Shown: piece after piece, positions 7,559 to 15,203 of the stretch | How positions within the stretch are numbered: position 1 is the stretch's first letter | How the letters are laid out: each line of letters begins with the position of its first letter | Origin: Gemmatimonadota bacterium | GTDB taxonomy: Bacteria; Latescibacterota; UBA2968; GCA-2709665 | Direction: 5' to 3' | DNA: 59,308 nucleotides | Assembly: GCA_028874335.1 (NCBI GenBank) | Contig: JAPPJY010000058.1 | Location: forward strand, 1-59,308 | Position numbers and translations under genes: made by a program | Notes under the pieces: generated by a model | The model's input: only the letters and a program-made list of their open reading frames with translations | Told to the model about the DNA's origin: nothing | Database searches by the model: none

Positions 7559-8842
7559 TCATAACTTGCCTTCTTCGTTCTCGGAACGCCATTTCAGAAG
7601 CAGTCTGCGGAGCTCTTCCTTGGGCGGAAGCTCCAGCTTGTAACGACTGGCGAAAATACGCTCGTTGCTCTTGTCGAGCACGTACTCAACGACGGCGTCG
7701 TTCTTGTCGGTGCAGAGGATCAAGCCGATCGTAGGGTTGTCCTCCCGGGTGGATACTTCACGATCATAATAGTGAACGTACATCTGCATCTGGCCGATGT
7801 CGCCATGAGTCAGCTTTTCTGTTTTCAAGTCGATGATCACATAGCACTTGAGGCGCACGTTATAGAAGACCAGGTCCGCATAGAAATGGTCTCCATCCAG
7901 CGTGAGTCGTTTCTGCCGGGCGACGAAGGCAAATCCAGCCCCCAATTCCAGCAGAAACTCCTGCATGTGGGTCGTAAGAGCCTTCTCCAGATCGCTTTCA
8001 AGCAATTGATGCGACTCAGGAAGCCCGAGGAACTCCAAGGCATATGGGTCTTTGATGATGTCAATCGGGTGTTCGGTTGCCTGTCCTTCATTGGCGAGTT
8101 GCAGCACACCGTCCTTATCGCGGCTCTTTAGCAGGCGTTCAAAGAGCAGGGTGTTGATCTGTCGTTCAAGCTGCCGCTTGTTCCAGCGGTTGCGAGCGGC
8201 TTCCTGTTCGTAGAACTGCCGTGCCTCCTCGTTTTCGACGCGCATCAGGGTGCGATAATGCGACCAGCTCAAATCGGGATGAAAGCCTGTTGCGGATTCA
8301 ACGCCCGTTGGGCGCTGTTTTGGCGTCAATTCTCCATCCGGTGGGTAAGATTTCCCGCCCTTGCCCAATTCTCTACCCATTTGGGAGAGAATCTCGCCTT
8401 TGGAATCGTTACCCGCTAAGTGGCCAATTTCAGGTATGGTGAATTTAACACCCAATGGGTGTTGAATCGCCAATCTTTGCACATAGGTTAAATAGAACTT
8501 CCTGCAATCTTGGAGGGTGGTCACGGAGAATCCTCCGCCATACCGTTTGCTGAGTCGTCGCGAGAGTTCCTGCAGCAATGCCCTGCCGTAGTCAGCTCGT
8601 TTCTGTCCCTTCTGCTCTTCCTCAACGATTTCACGTCCGATCAGCCAATACGCGACCACCATCGCGCTGTTGACCGTTCGGGCGACACGACTCCGCGCTT
8701 CTTCGAGGATGTCGACAATTCGACCGAATAGCGCGGCATCGTCTGGAGCCGGGGAATTCGGCGTCTTCTCCCGATCTTCGTCAGGCATGCGTGACTCCAT
8801 TGGCATGAGTCTCGAAGACGGAGTACTCCTGGACGGGCGCAT
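7559..8842 (-). CDS. DUF1016 (YhcG-type) PD-(D/E)XK nuclease-fold protein
   Basis: A 427-residue protein with the two-part DUF1016 architecture. The N-terminal domain carries 'ILEEARSRVARTVNSAMVVAYWLIGREIVEEEQ' and 'YGRALLQELSRRLS'. The C-terminal nuclease-fold domain carries 'FLLELGAGFAFVARQKRL', 'FYADLVFYNVRLKCYVIIDLK' and 'GQMQMYVHYYD'; the D of ADLVFY and the D-x-K of IIDLK fit a PD-(D/E)XK core. Between them lies a longer than usual insert (about residues 125-190). The family is common near restriction and defence genes. Internal ATGs at 8806 and 8800 are alternative starts. The gene is intact although its downstream neighbours have decayed. Confidence 0.88.
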   Translation of the reverse strand: MRPSRSTPSSRLMPMESRMPDEDREKTPNSPAPDDAALFGRIVDILEEARSRVARTVNSAMVVAYWLIGREIVEEEQKGQKRADYGRALLQELSRRLSKRYGGGFSVTTLQDCRKFYLTYVQRLAIQHPLGVKFTIPEIGHLAGNDSKGEILSQMGRELGKGGKSYPPDGELTPKQRPTGVESATGFHPDLSWSHYRTLMRVENEEARQFYEQEAARNRWNKRQLERQINTLLFERLLKSRDKDGVLQLANEGQATEHPIDIIKDPYALEFLGLPESHQLLESDLEKALTTHMQEFLLELGAGFAFVARQKRLTLDGDHFYADLVFYNVRLKCYVIIDLKTEKLTHGDIGQMQMYVHYYDREVSTREDNPTIGLILCTDKNDAVVEYVLDKSNERIFASRYKLELPPKEELRRLLLKWRSENEEGKL

Positions 8843-8925
8843 CGAAGAGCTTCAATGAATCGCAGGAGAGATTATCCGTCTACTAAAATAGACGTTTTAT
8901 AGACAGTAAGTTACATAAAAATAAG

Positions 8926-9016
<91 letters not shown>

Positions 9017-9073
9017 GCTCGAATGCGGGGACACGCCTGGAAACCGTTCGCGACACCGGCTTTCGACAGTGCG

Positions 9074-9550
9074 CTACGCGTTTTTCCGGCGCAATTCTTG
9101 AAAGAACCGTTTCAACATCTCCGAACAGGGTTCTTCGAGGACGGATCGACGAACGTCGATCCGGTGGTTGAGCCTCGGGTCGTCGACGACGTTTCGCAAT
9201 GAACCGCAGGCGCCGGTTTTAGGATCTTCCGTGCCGAACACCAAGCGGGACACCCGCGCCAGTACCAGCGCGCCCGCGCACATCGCGCACGGTTCCAGCG
9301 TGACGTAGACGACGCAGTCGGTCAGCCACTTCATTCCGGTGTGTGCCGTCGCGGACCGGATGGCCAGCATCTCCGCGTGCGCCGTGGGATCGTTGTCCCT
9401 CAGAATGCGGTTCTGCCCCCGTCCCACCACCGCCCCGTTCCGCAGAATCACGGCGCCGACCGGCACCTCGCCGGCATCGCCTGCTGCACGCGCCTCGGCA
9501 AGCGCCAGTTCCATTCCCGCTTCATCCGCGTCTGTCAATACACGCACCAC
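9074..9550 (-). CDS. tadA: tRNA adenosine(34) deaminase
   Basis: Deaminates A34 to inosine in the wobble position of tRNA-Arg(ACG). The zinc deaminase motifs are H58-A-E60 and P87-C-A-M-C91, and the 'NDPTAHAE' and 'LEPCAMCAGA' contexts are those of TadA rather than other cytidine deaminases. Length 158 is typical. The start is GTG at 9550, without a strong ribosome site; a Met at codon 13 is an alternative. It lies just downstream of the tRNA-Ser(CGA) position on the same strand. Confidence 0.93.
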   Translation of the reverse strand: MVRVLTDADEAGMELALAEARAAGDAGEVPVGAVILRNGAVVGRGQNRILRDNDPTAHAEMLAIRSATAHTGMKWLTDCVVYVTLEPCAMCAGALVLARVSRLVFGTEDPKTGACGSLRNVVDDPRLNHRIDVRRSVLEEPCSEMLKRFFQELRRKNA

Positions 9551-9693
9551 CCGGGCGGAAAATCGTCTCCCAAAAATCTACTTGATGGTCCGACAAAATT
9601 ACCGGTTTCCAGGCTCGACGTCAACCGTTTTCCCGCATGAAGGGGCCTTGCAGACCGGTCGTCTCAACCTGAATGCCCCGGGGGTATCCTGCG

Positions 9694-11004
9694 TCACCGG
9701 CGTTTGCCCAGCCTCGCGATGAAGAAGGGGATCAGCATCTCCCGCTCGTGCAGCCCTCCGTGCCGGCCGCCCGCGATATCGGACGGAACGGCGTCGTCCC
9801 TGTAAGCGTGGAACAGGGTGGCGCTGCCGCGCATCAGTGCAAGCACGTCGCCGATCCTGCCTGACAGTTCCGGCGCGCGCGGCCCGTTTCCCCACAGGCC
9901 GCCGGCCAGCGCGCGCCGGGTCTCCACAATGCACGCCGATCCGGCCAGTCCGGTTTCAAGAGCGGACATGACATCCGTCACGGCCCCGGCACGCGCGTGA
10001 AAATACGCCGACCGGGCCGTACCCGTCGGCGGGGCCGCGAGCAGGCGCTTCAGCCCCGGTACCTCCGCGACCTGTACGATGTCCTCCTCGTCCACCTGTA
10101 TATGCCCGTGGTCCGCCAGAAGCATGAGTGCGGCGTTCACGTCCCTGCCCTCGAGAGGCGCAAGCAACTCCCTTTCAAGCGAGTAGCCCAGGCTGTAGAT
10201 CTCACCCTCGGGTTCGTCGCCCCTGGTGCCGTATTTGTGCTGGATCGTGTCCATGGTGTCCGTATACAGCCAGATACACGCCGGTCGACCCGGGTCCGAG
10301 GTCAACATGCTTCGAACCTGGATGAACAGGTCCGATGCGTTCACGAACGGAATCACGTCGGTAGCGCCGTCGTACAACATCTCCGACAGGCCGCTGTGCG
10401 CCAGCGACCGGTGAATCATGCAATAGGACGAAATCCCCGCCGCCGTCAACAGCCTGTGTACCGTGGGCACGCCCAGCAGTGTCCTGGCGTCGCCGCTGTT
10501 CAGCAGCATGCGCCCGAACCGTTCGTCCGCCTCCGGGCTCAATCGGATCATATTCGCCACGTATCCCCGGTCCGGCATGTACATCCGGTAGCCCGCGACG
10601 CCGTGTCCGGCCGGCGGCAGCCCCGTGTGAAACGACGAAAGCGCAGCCGCCGTCGTGGATGGAAAAACCGACGTGAGCGGTACGAACCGCCCCCGCTCAG
10701 CCAGCGCATGGAAACCGGGTACCGTACCGGAGTCCATCGCCCGCGTCAACGTCAGGTAGCCCAAAGCGTCCACCAGCGTGACGACCAGCTTCTCCGCGCC
10801 GACGAGTTCGCCGCCCACGACCTCTTCCGCCAGCCACGGCGAACGGATCCCGCCTATGCGGAAATGCCGCAACACGGTTGGCGCCACGTTCGGCAGGCTG
10901 TACCCGTCGTACGCGGGCCACACGAACTCATCCGGCAAGTTTACGTTTCCGACACTTGCAGGCCGCCGCAGTCGCGTCAGAATCCGCTGTGCAATCGGAT
11001 TCAT
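9694..11004 (-). CDS. Alkaline-phosphatase-superfamily type I phosphodiesterase/nucleotide pyrophosphatase
   Basis: A 436-residue member of the type I phosphodiesterase family. Metal and nucleophile motifs can be placed: 'LVDALGY' with D79, 'VFPSTTAAALSSFHTGLPPAGHGV' with T117/T118 as nucleophile, 'IWLYTDTMDTIQHKYG', 'LLADHGHIQVD' near 300, and 'GRHGGLHEREMLIPFF' near the C terminus. These supply the usual Asp/His metal ligands. No signal peptide is obvious, so it is probably cytosolic. The ATG has GGAG six bases upstream. The substrate cannot be deduced; phosphodiester, phosphonate and sulfate substrates all occur in this superfamily. Confidence 0.85.
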   Translation of the reverse strand: MNPIAQRILTRLRRPASVGNVNLPDEFVWPAYDGYSLPNVAPTVLRHFRIGGIRSPWLAEEVVGGELVGAEKLVVTLVDALGYLTLTRAMDSGTVPGFHALAERGRFVPLTSVFPSTTAAALSSFHTGLPPAGHGVAGYRMYMPDRGYVANMIRLSPEADERFGRMLLNSGDARTLLGVPTVHRLLTAAGISSYCMIHRSLAHSGLSEMLYDGATDVIPFVNASDLFIQVRSMLTSDPGRPACIWLYTDTMDTIQHKYGTRGDEPEGEIYSLGYSLERELLAPLEGRDVNAALMLLADHGHIQVDEEDIVQVAEVPGLKRLLAAPPTGTARSAYFHARAGAVTDVMSALETGLAGSACIVETRRALAGGLWGNGPRAPELSGRIGDVLALMRGSATLFHAYRDDAVPSDIAGGRHGGLHEREMLIPFFIARLGKRR

Positions 11005-11182
11005 TTCATCTCCGTGCGAAGGGTTTTACGTCTCGAAACGACATGGCCCAAAATTAGACCGCGCCGTGCATGATGTCAAGGCCGATTGCCGGCACACAGA
11101 CGACCGCCGGCGACCGTGGTACCGTATTGGATAACGGTCCATTGTGCCGCGTCCGCAACGACCTCCGAAACCGATTTTGTGC

Positions 11183-11211
11183 TTGACACCACAGGCCCCA
11201 TGTGGTAATTT
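11183..11211 (+). promoter_or_regulatory. Sigma70-type promoter of tRNA-Asn
   Basis: TTGACA at 11183-11188, a 17-bp spacer, and TAATTT at 11206-11211 lie 24 bases before the tRNA-Asn 5' end. A G/C-rich stretch follows the -10 box, as in stringently controlled stable-RNA promoters. Confidence 0.7.
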
Positions 11212-11235
11212 CCTCCCGCTCATGGCTCTCAGGGT

Positions 11236-11311
11236 TCCGGCGTAGCTCAGCTGGCAGAGCGGGTGGCTGTTAACCACTAGGTCGTAGGTTCGAGTCCTAC
11301 CGCCGGAGCCA
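11236..11311 (+). tRNA. tRNA-Asn(GTT)
   Basis: A 76-nucleotide plus-strand cloverleaf: acceptor TCCGGCG/CGCCGGA, anticodon arm GGTGG-CTGTTAA-CCACT with anticodon GTT, T loop TTCGAGT, encoded CCA. A run of T follows directly. It reads AAC and AAU. Confidence 0.95.
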
Positions 11312-11472
11312 TTTTTCGACCGTCATCGCAGGCGACTGAATAACGCCCCGAAGGACGCATCCTCCGGGGCCTCGTCGTATCAGAAGCGATGGCCGGGACC
11401 GAAAACCCGCAAGGACGTAGCTGTAACCGGGTGTTTCCAATCGGCCCGGAATCGCAGATCGGAGGGAACGCC

Positions 11473-11937
11473 ATGGATGCCGGGACGTCCGGGAAGGCGC
11501 CCGACACTGCAAGGAAGACCGGCGCGAAGCCGGTACTCCTCTCGGGAGGCAATCCTCAGGTCGCGAAGGCCGACGGCGACGCCCCCGTGCAGGCGTACAT
11601 TGCGGCCATGCCAGGCTGGAAGCGCGACGTCGGGCGACGCCTCGACGACCTCATCGTTCGCACGGTACCAGACGTGCGCAAAGCCGTGAGGTGGAACTCG
11701 CCCTGGTATGGCATCGAGGGCCGGGGCTGGTTCGCGAGTTACCACGTCTTCACCCGTTACGTCAAGGTGACTTTCCTCAACGGCGCGTCGCTACGACCCG
11801 TCCCTCCCGGCTCGGGCAAGGACAGGGACTCGCGCTGGGTGGACATCTACGAAGACGAGCTCGACGAAGCGCAGATGACATCGTGGGTCCGCCAGTCGGC
11901 AGCCCTGCCCGGCTGGCACGGGTTCGACACGCTATGA
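11473..11937 (+). CDS. DUF1801 domain protein
   Basis: A 154-residue soluble protein with the DUF1801 (YdhG-like) pattern: 'VQAYIAAMPGWKRDVGRRLDDLI', 'VRKAVRWNSPWYG', 'WFASYHVFTRYVKVTFLNGASL', and a C-terminal helix 'QMTSWVRQSAALPG'. The family has unknown function and is distantly reminiscent of iron-chaperone-like folds. I chose the ATG at 11473 because GGAGG lies eight bases before it; an upstream frame to 11389 is open but lacks a site. The N-terminal 30 residues are Ala/Gly/Lys rich and probably disordered. Confidence 0.75.
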   Translation: MDAGTSGKAPDTARKTGAKPVLLSGGNPQVAKADGDAPVQAYIAAMPGWKRDVGRRLDDLIVRTVPDVRKAVRWNSPWYGIEGRGWFASYHVFTRYVKVTFLNGASLRPVPPGSGKDRDSRWVDIYEDELDEAQMTSWVRQSAALPGWHGFDTL

Positions 11938-11965
11938 AGTTGAATTCGAAACGATAAAGGAGAAT

Positions 11966-12667
11966 ATGGCAAACTTCCCGGAATTACGAGCGTTAACCCG
12001 CCTTGCTGTGTGCTGCCTGGGTCTCGCGCTACTGTGGACATGCGCCGACCCAGAAGTGAATGAGACGCCCAGATCCGAAGATGCTCCAGCGCAAGGCGCG
12101 AGCAGACCCGTGGTTTTGAACCCGAATCTCGCTTTAGGCGATGAACTCGGCGCACTCCCGGGGATGAGCCAAGCACTCGCCGACGCGATTCAGCAGCAAC
12201 GCCCGTTCATTAATATGGAAGCGCTGCACGCGTTGGTCGCACAGCACCTGAGCCAGGAGGAAGCGGAGAACCTTTACGTGCAGATGTTCGTTCCGATCAA
12301 CCTGAACAGTGCCAGCAGCGCGGAGATGCTCCTGGTGCCGGGTGTGGGAGAGCGGATTGCGCACGAATTCGAGGAGTACCGACCGTATACGGCCATCGCC
12401 CGGTGGAAGCGCGAGATGGGTAAATACGTGGACGACGCCGAGATCGAGCGCATGGGGCGATACGTCTTCGTGCCCATCGACCTGAACACGGCCACCGAAG
12501 CCGAAATCCTCGCCATCCCCGGCGTGGGCAAGCGCATGGCGCACGAGTTCGAGGAGTACCGTCCGTATACGAGCATCGCGCAGTTCCGCCGTGAAATCGG
12601 CAAGTACGTGGACGACCGCGAGGTCGCGCGGTTGGAACGGTACGTGGAGATTCGACGTCAGAAGTAA
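11966..12667 (+). CDS. Lipoprotein-like protein built from tandem helix-hairpin-helix (ComEA-type) repeats
   Basis: The 233-residue product starts with an export signal (basic residues, hydrophobic 'LAVCCLGLALLW', then TC, an imperfect lipobox). Two 60-residue repeats follow (about 108-167 and 168-227). Each holds 'NLNSA/NLNTA', 'PGVGERIAHEF/PGVGKRMAHEF' and 'YVDDxEIxR', the helix-hairpin-helix signature of ComEA and PhoPQ-type DNA-binding proteins. A degenerate third unit occupies residues 50-107. AAAGGAG lies four to ten bases before the ATG. Known ComEA proteins bind DNA at the cell surface or periplasm; whether this one does is inference. A terminator hairpin follows. Confidence 0.75.
   Translation: MANFPELRALTRLAVCCLGLALLWTCADPEVNETPRSEDAPAQGASRPVVLNPNLALGDELGALPGMSQALADAIQQQRPFINMEALHALVAQHLSQEEAENLYVQMFVPINLNSASSAEMLLVPGVGERIAHEFEEYRPYTAIARWKREMGKYVDDAEIERMGRYVFVPIDLNTATEAEILAIPGVGKRMAHEFEEYRPYTSIAQFRREIGKYVDDREVARLERYVEIRRQK
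12287..12646 (+). repeat. Two tandem 180-bp coding repeats
   Basis: Bases 12287-12466 and 12467-12646 are adjacent 180-bp units encoding 60 residues each, inside the helix-hairpin-helix gene. They share near-identical blocks such as TTCGAGGAGTACCG and TACGTGGACGAC. The similarity indicates internal duplication. Confidence 0.8.
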
Positions 12668-12710
12668 AGACGATCGGCAGCGGCTTCCCGACCGCTCATC
12701 TAAACGAAAG

Positions 12711-12755
12711 CCCCCGTGGGAATCTTCCCTGCGGGGGATTGTTATATCTGTTTTA
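12711..12755 (+). terminator. Rho-independent terminator
   Basis: CCCCCG at 12711-12716 pairs with CGGGGG at 12732-12737, with an inner GGGA/TCCC pairing, and T-rich sequence (ATTGTTATATCTGTTTTATTTT) follows. It closes the helix-hairpin-helix gene. Confidence 0.7.
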
Positions 12756-12849
12756 TTTTCAATTAGTTATTCACAACTTGGACTATGGTCTTGTTGTCTG
12801 ACTGACACGTCAAAGACCGCGTCGCCGGTCTACGGAACGTGAAAGGCCG

Positions 12850-13125
12850 TCAGCGATCCATCGTCCGCTCCCGGATCCGCGCGATCACCTTCGTCGCGGA
12901 ATTTACATGACCTGCCTCAATCTGCCGGTTGCCCAGGGCGAGTATCTTGAGTAGCGTCAACGCCTCCTGCGTCTGTTCGAAGCTGTCGATGTCCTGCAGT
13001 ACCGCCCTGGCTTCGCCGTTCTGCGTAATGACCATTTGCCCTCCCCGATCACCGAGTGTGCGCACGATCTCCGACGCATGGGCTTTGAGATAGCTGATTG
13101 GTTTGATCTGGCCGGACAATTTCAT
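12850..13125 (-). CDS. Phd/YefM-family antitoxin, apparently orphan
   Basis: A 91-residue protein with the Phd/YefM N-terminal DNA-binding fold: 'IKPISYLKAHASEIVRTLGDRGGQMVITQNGEARAVLQDIDSF'. The C-terminal half ('EQTQEALTLLKILALGNRQIEAG') is the toxin-binding, partly disordered part. AAAGGGGA precedes the ATG by five bases. In complete modules a RelE/ParE-type toxin follows; here the next 90 bases downstream contain no such gene. A seven-codon frame (reading ThrAlaPheHisValPro before a stop) that resembles a RelE/ParE start may be a toxin stub. Autorepression is the family norm. Confidence 0.85.
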   Translation of the reverse strand: MKLSGQIKPISYLKAHASEIVRTLGDRGGQMVITQNGEARAVLQDIDSFEQTQEALTLLKILALGNRQIEAGHVNSATKVIARIRERTMDR

Positions 13126-13269
13126 GGGTGTCCCCTTTCATTACAAATATCGTCCATTGAAAGATCCGACACGCAATCCACGTCATTTGCAGGAAATTCG
13201 GCGGATTATCTGCGACCACTGCTGTCCAAGACAGGAACCGATTGGGGACCGATGTGGTTGGCGTTCCCG

Positions 13270-13345
13270 GGAGCGAGGGCATCCTGCCCTCGACGTCGGA
13301 TAGGGGTCGGTGACGCGAAGTTCGAGGGCAGGATGCCCTCGCTCC
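13270..13345. repeat. 24-bp perfect inverted repeat, REP/BIME-like
   Basis: Bases 13270-13293 and 13322-13345 are perfect inverted copies, separated by 28 bases. Each arm is itself a hairpin (GAGGGC-ATCCT-GCCCTC). Such double-palindromic units are typical of dispersed extragenic repeats. It lies between two orphan antitoxin genes. Confidence 0.75.
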
Positions 13346-13433
13346 GGTTACAGATGGATCATTTCGTGATGGCGGTTGGAAAAGACGATTTTTGACAGGT
13401 GTGTTCTGCGACCGTAAGTAACTCCTCTGCGAC

Positions 13434-13760
13434 TTAGGTTCCGACCCGGAGTCGGCCTTGCCGCGCCGAGCGGTTTTCACGAATGACGATATCCACGTCA
13501 CGTCCCAGCTTCGTCAGAAGGCGCAGCAACCGCTCCATTGAGTATTCCGTGAAGTCGCCTCGCAGCAGCCGCGACACATCGGGTTGAGAAAGACCGAGCA
13601 TCCCGGCTGCCTCCACCTGCTTGAGGCCGCGCTTGCGAATGATCCTGTCGATCCGCGCAACCAGTTCGGCTTTTAGCAGGTGCGCGTCGGCATCCGGAAG
13701 TCCCAGATCGGCGAACACGTTTCCGCTGCCGCATTCGATCCTGACATTTCCCGATTTCAT
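13434..13760 (-). CDS. HTH (XRE-type) antitoxin/regulator, toxin partner missing
   Basis: A 108-residue protein of the XRE-like class that pairs with RelE/HigB-like toxins: 'GSGNVFADLGLPDADAHLLKAELVARIDRIIRKRGLKQVEAAGMLGLSQPDVSRLLRGDF', with the helix-turn-helix at about residues 45-66. I use the ATG at 13760 since GGAGG sits eight bases upstream, although an open frame extends to 13838. In intact loci the toxin gene directly precedes this antitoxin. The 340 bases upstream contain no toxin frame, so it is probably an orphan regulator. Confidence 0.8.
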   Translation of the reverse strand: MKSGNVRIECGSGNVFADLGLPDADAHLLKAELVARIDRIIRKRGLKQVEAAGMLGLSQPDVSRLLRGDFTEYSMERLLRLLTKLGRDVDIVIRENRSARQGRLRVGT

Positions 13761-14098
13761 CGATTTAACCTCCATTCCACGGGTCTCGGCGCGCCAGCGG
13801 CCATGTCTCAATATAGTGAATCCACCATATTTGTGCAATCGATTTAATTATGCCTACAGGTGCGGTCGTTGCCGATTCGAAACCTTGCATGCCTCTCCGA
13901 TATCGCCGCGGTTTCCTGTTGCATGTCAAACTTCGAGATTGACCTGATCCCGTCTACATCATATATAGTAAGTACGGATACGCAGTTCGCTCCACAACGG
14001 CCCGCAAATCCGCCGGTTCAACGGTCTGCATTCCCCTGACAGGGCCGCGGATCGCACTGATTCATGGTGGAAGCGGTAACGCGTCACGGAAGGACATT

Positions 14099-15148
14099 AT
14101 GCCGCGCACCTACAGAGCCTGCCTGATCGGATGCGGACGGATGGGCGCGACAATTGACGACGAAGTCGAAAGCCGTCCGGATCGCTATCTGTGGCAACCC
14201 TTCTCGCACGCCGCTGCCGCCGTCGCCTGCGACAGAACCAACCTCGTCGCGGTTTCAGACGTGGTCGCCGGGAAAGCGGAATCCATACGGCAACGCTACG
14301 GCGCCGGGCGCGCCTACACTGATTATCGACAGATGATTGAAAAAGAGAAGCCGGACATCGTCTGCATCGCCACCCGACCCGGACCTCACGCGGAGATCAC
14401 AGTCTTCGCCGCCGAAAACAACGTCAGGGGCATCTACTGCGAAAAGCCGCTCTGCTGTTCGATGGAAGAAGCGGATGCGATGGTCGACGTTGTCCGGAGG
14501 TACGGGGTCAAATTCAACTACGGCACGCAGCGCCGCTATATACCGGTCTATCGCAAGGTACGCGAGTTGGTGGATGCCGGCGAGATCGGCAACATCCTGT
14601 GCACGATCGCACAATACGGCGCGAGTTCGGCACTCTGGGGCTTGACGCACGCCGCCGATATGCTGCTCTTCCTCGCCGGCGACCCGGAAGTCGACTACGT
14701 ACAAGGTACCGTTGTCTGCAGCGATTCGGATTGGGACGGCAACCGGCTGGACGTCGATCCGGCGATTACCAGCGGCTACGTCCGCTTTGCCAATGGCGTC
14801 CACGGCTACAACACGGCGGGCACCGGTCCCGAATTCGAGGTCTGCGGCAGCGAAGGGAAGATCCGCATCCTCAACAACAGCCGGGAATGCCAAATCCGCA
14901 AGAGAAGCCACGTCTTCTTTGAAGAGACGCCGTTCCCGGATGTACCACGCGCCACGGGAACCGTGATGGGCATCGCAGACATCGCAGAGGCCATAGATGC
15001 GGACCGTGAGACAAAGGGACCGGTCCACCTGGCTCGCCGGAGCCAGGAGATGTTGATGGGCATGATCGAGTCGCACCGGTTGGACGGGCAACGCGTCGCG
15101 CTACCGATGACCAACCGGAGCATGTACGTCGGCCGCAGAAACTGGTAA
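14099..15148 (+). CDS. Gfo/Idh/MocA family oxidoreductase
   Basis: A 349-residue NAD(P)-dependent dehydrogenase-like protein. The Rossmann fold opens with 'ACLIGCGRMGATIDDE' (GxGxxG), 'VAVSDVVAGKAESIRQRYG' follows, and the signature 'YCEKPLCCSMEEADAM' (E-K-P) is present at about residues 117-121. The C-terminal domain contains 'FNYGTQRRYIPVYRKVRELVDAGEIG'. An unusual stretch after GRMG (about 15-35) is longer than in inositol dehydrogenases. It stands alone before the antiporter. The sugar or polyol substrate is unknown. Confidence 0.88.
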   Translation: MPRTYRACLIGCGRMGATIDDEVESRPDRYLWQPFSHAAAAVACDRTNLVAVSDVVAGKAESIRQRYGAGRAYTDYRQMIEKEKPDIVCIATRPGPHAEITVFAAENNVRGIYCEKPLCCSMEEADAMVDVVRRYGVKFNYGTQRRYIPVYRKVRELVDAGEIGNILCTIAQYGASSALWGLTHAADMLLFLAGDPEVDYVQGTVVCSDSDWDGNRLDVDPAITSGYVRFANGVHGYNTAGTGPEFEVCGSEGKIRILNNSRECQIRKRSHVFFEETPFPDVPRATGTVMGIADIAEAIDADRETKGPVHLARRSQEMLMGMIESHRLDGQRVALPMTNRSMYVGRRNW

Positions 15149-15203
15149 CCTCACTGCCTTCAAGGGCCGATGTTAATTCGACAAATCGTGGAGGCCGGAC
15201 AGC

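Noticed and set aside
11277..11552. Minus-strand frame ending in a 'VGLEPTT' type peptide
   Set aside because: This is translation of the tRNA-Asn complement plus upstream DNA, not a gene.
13257..13400. Inverted repeat at 13270-13345 as an integron attC or IS end
   Set aside because: There is no integrase, and each arm is itself a hairpin as in REP/BIME units.
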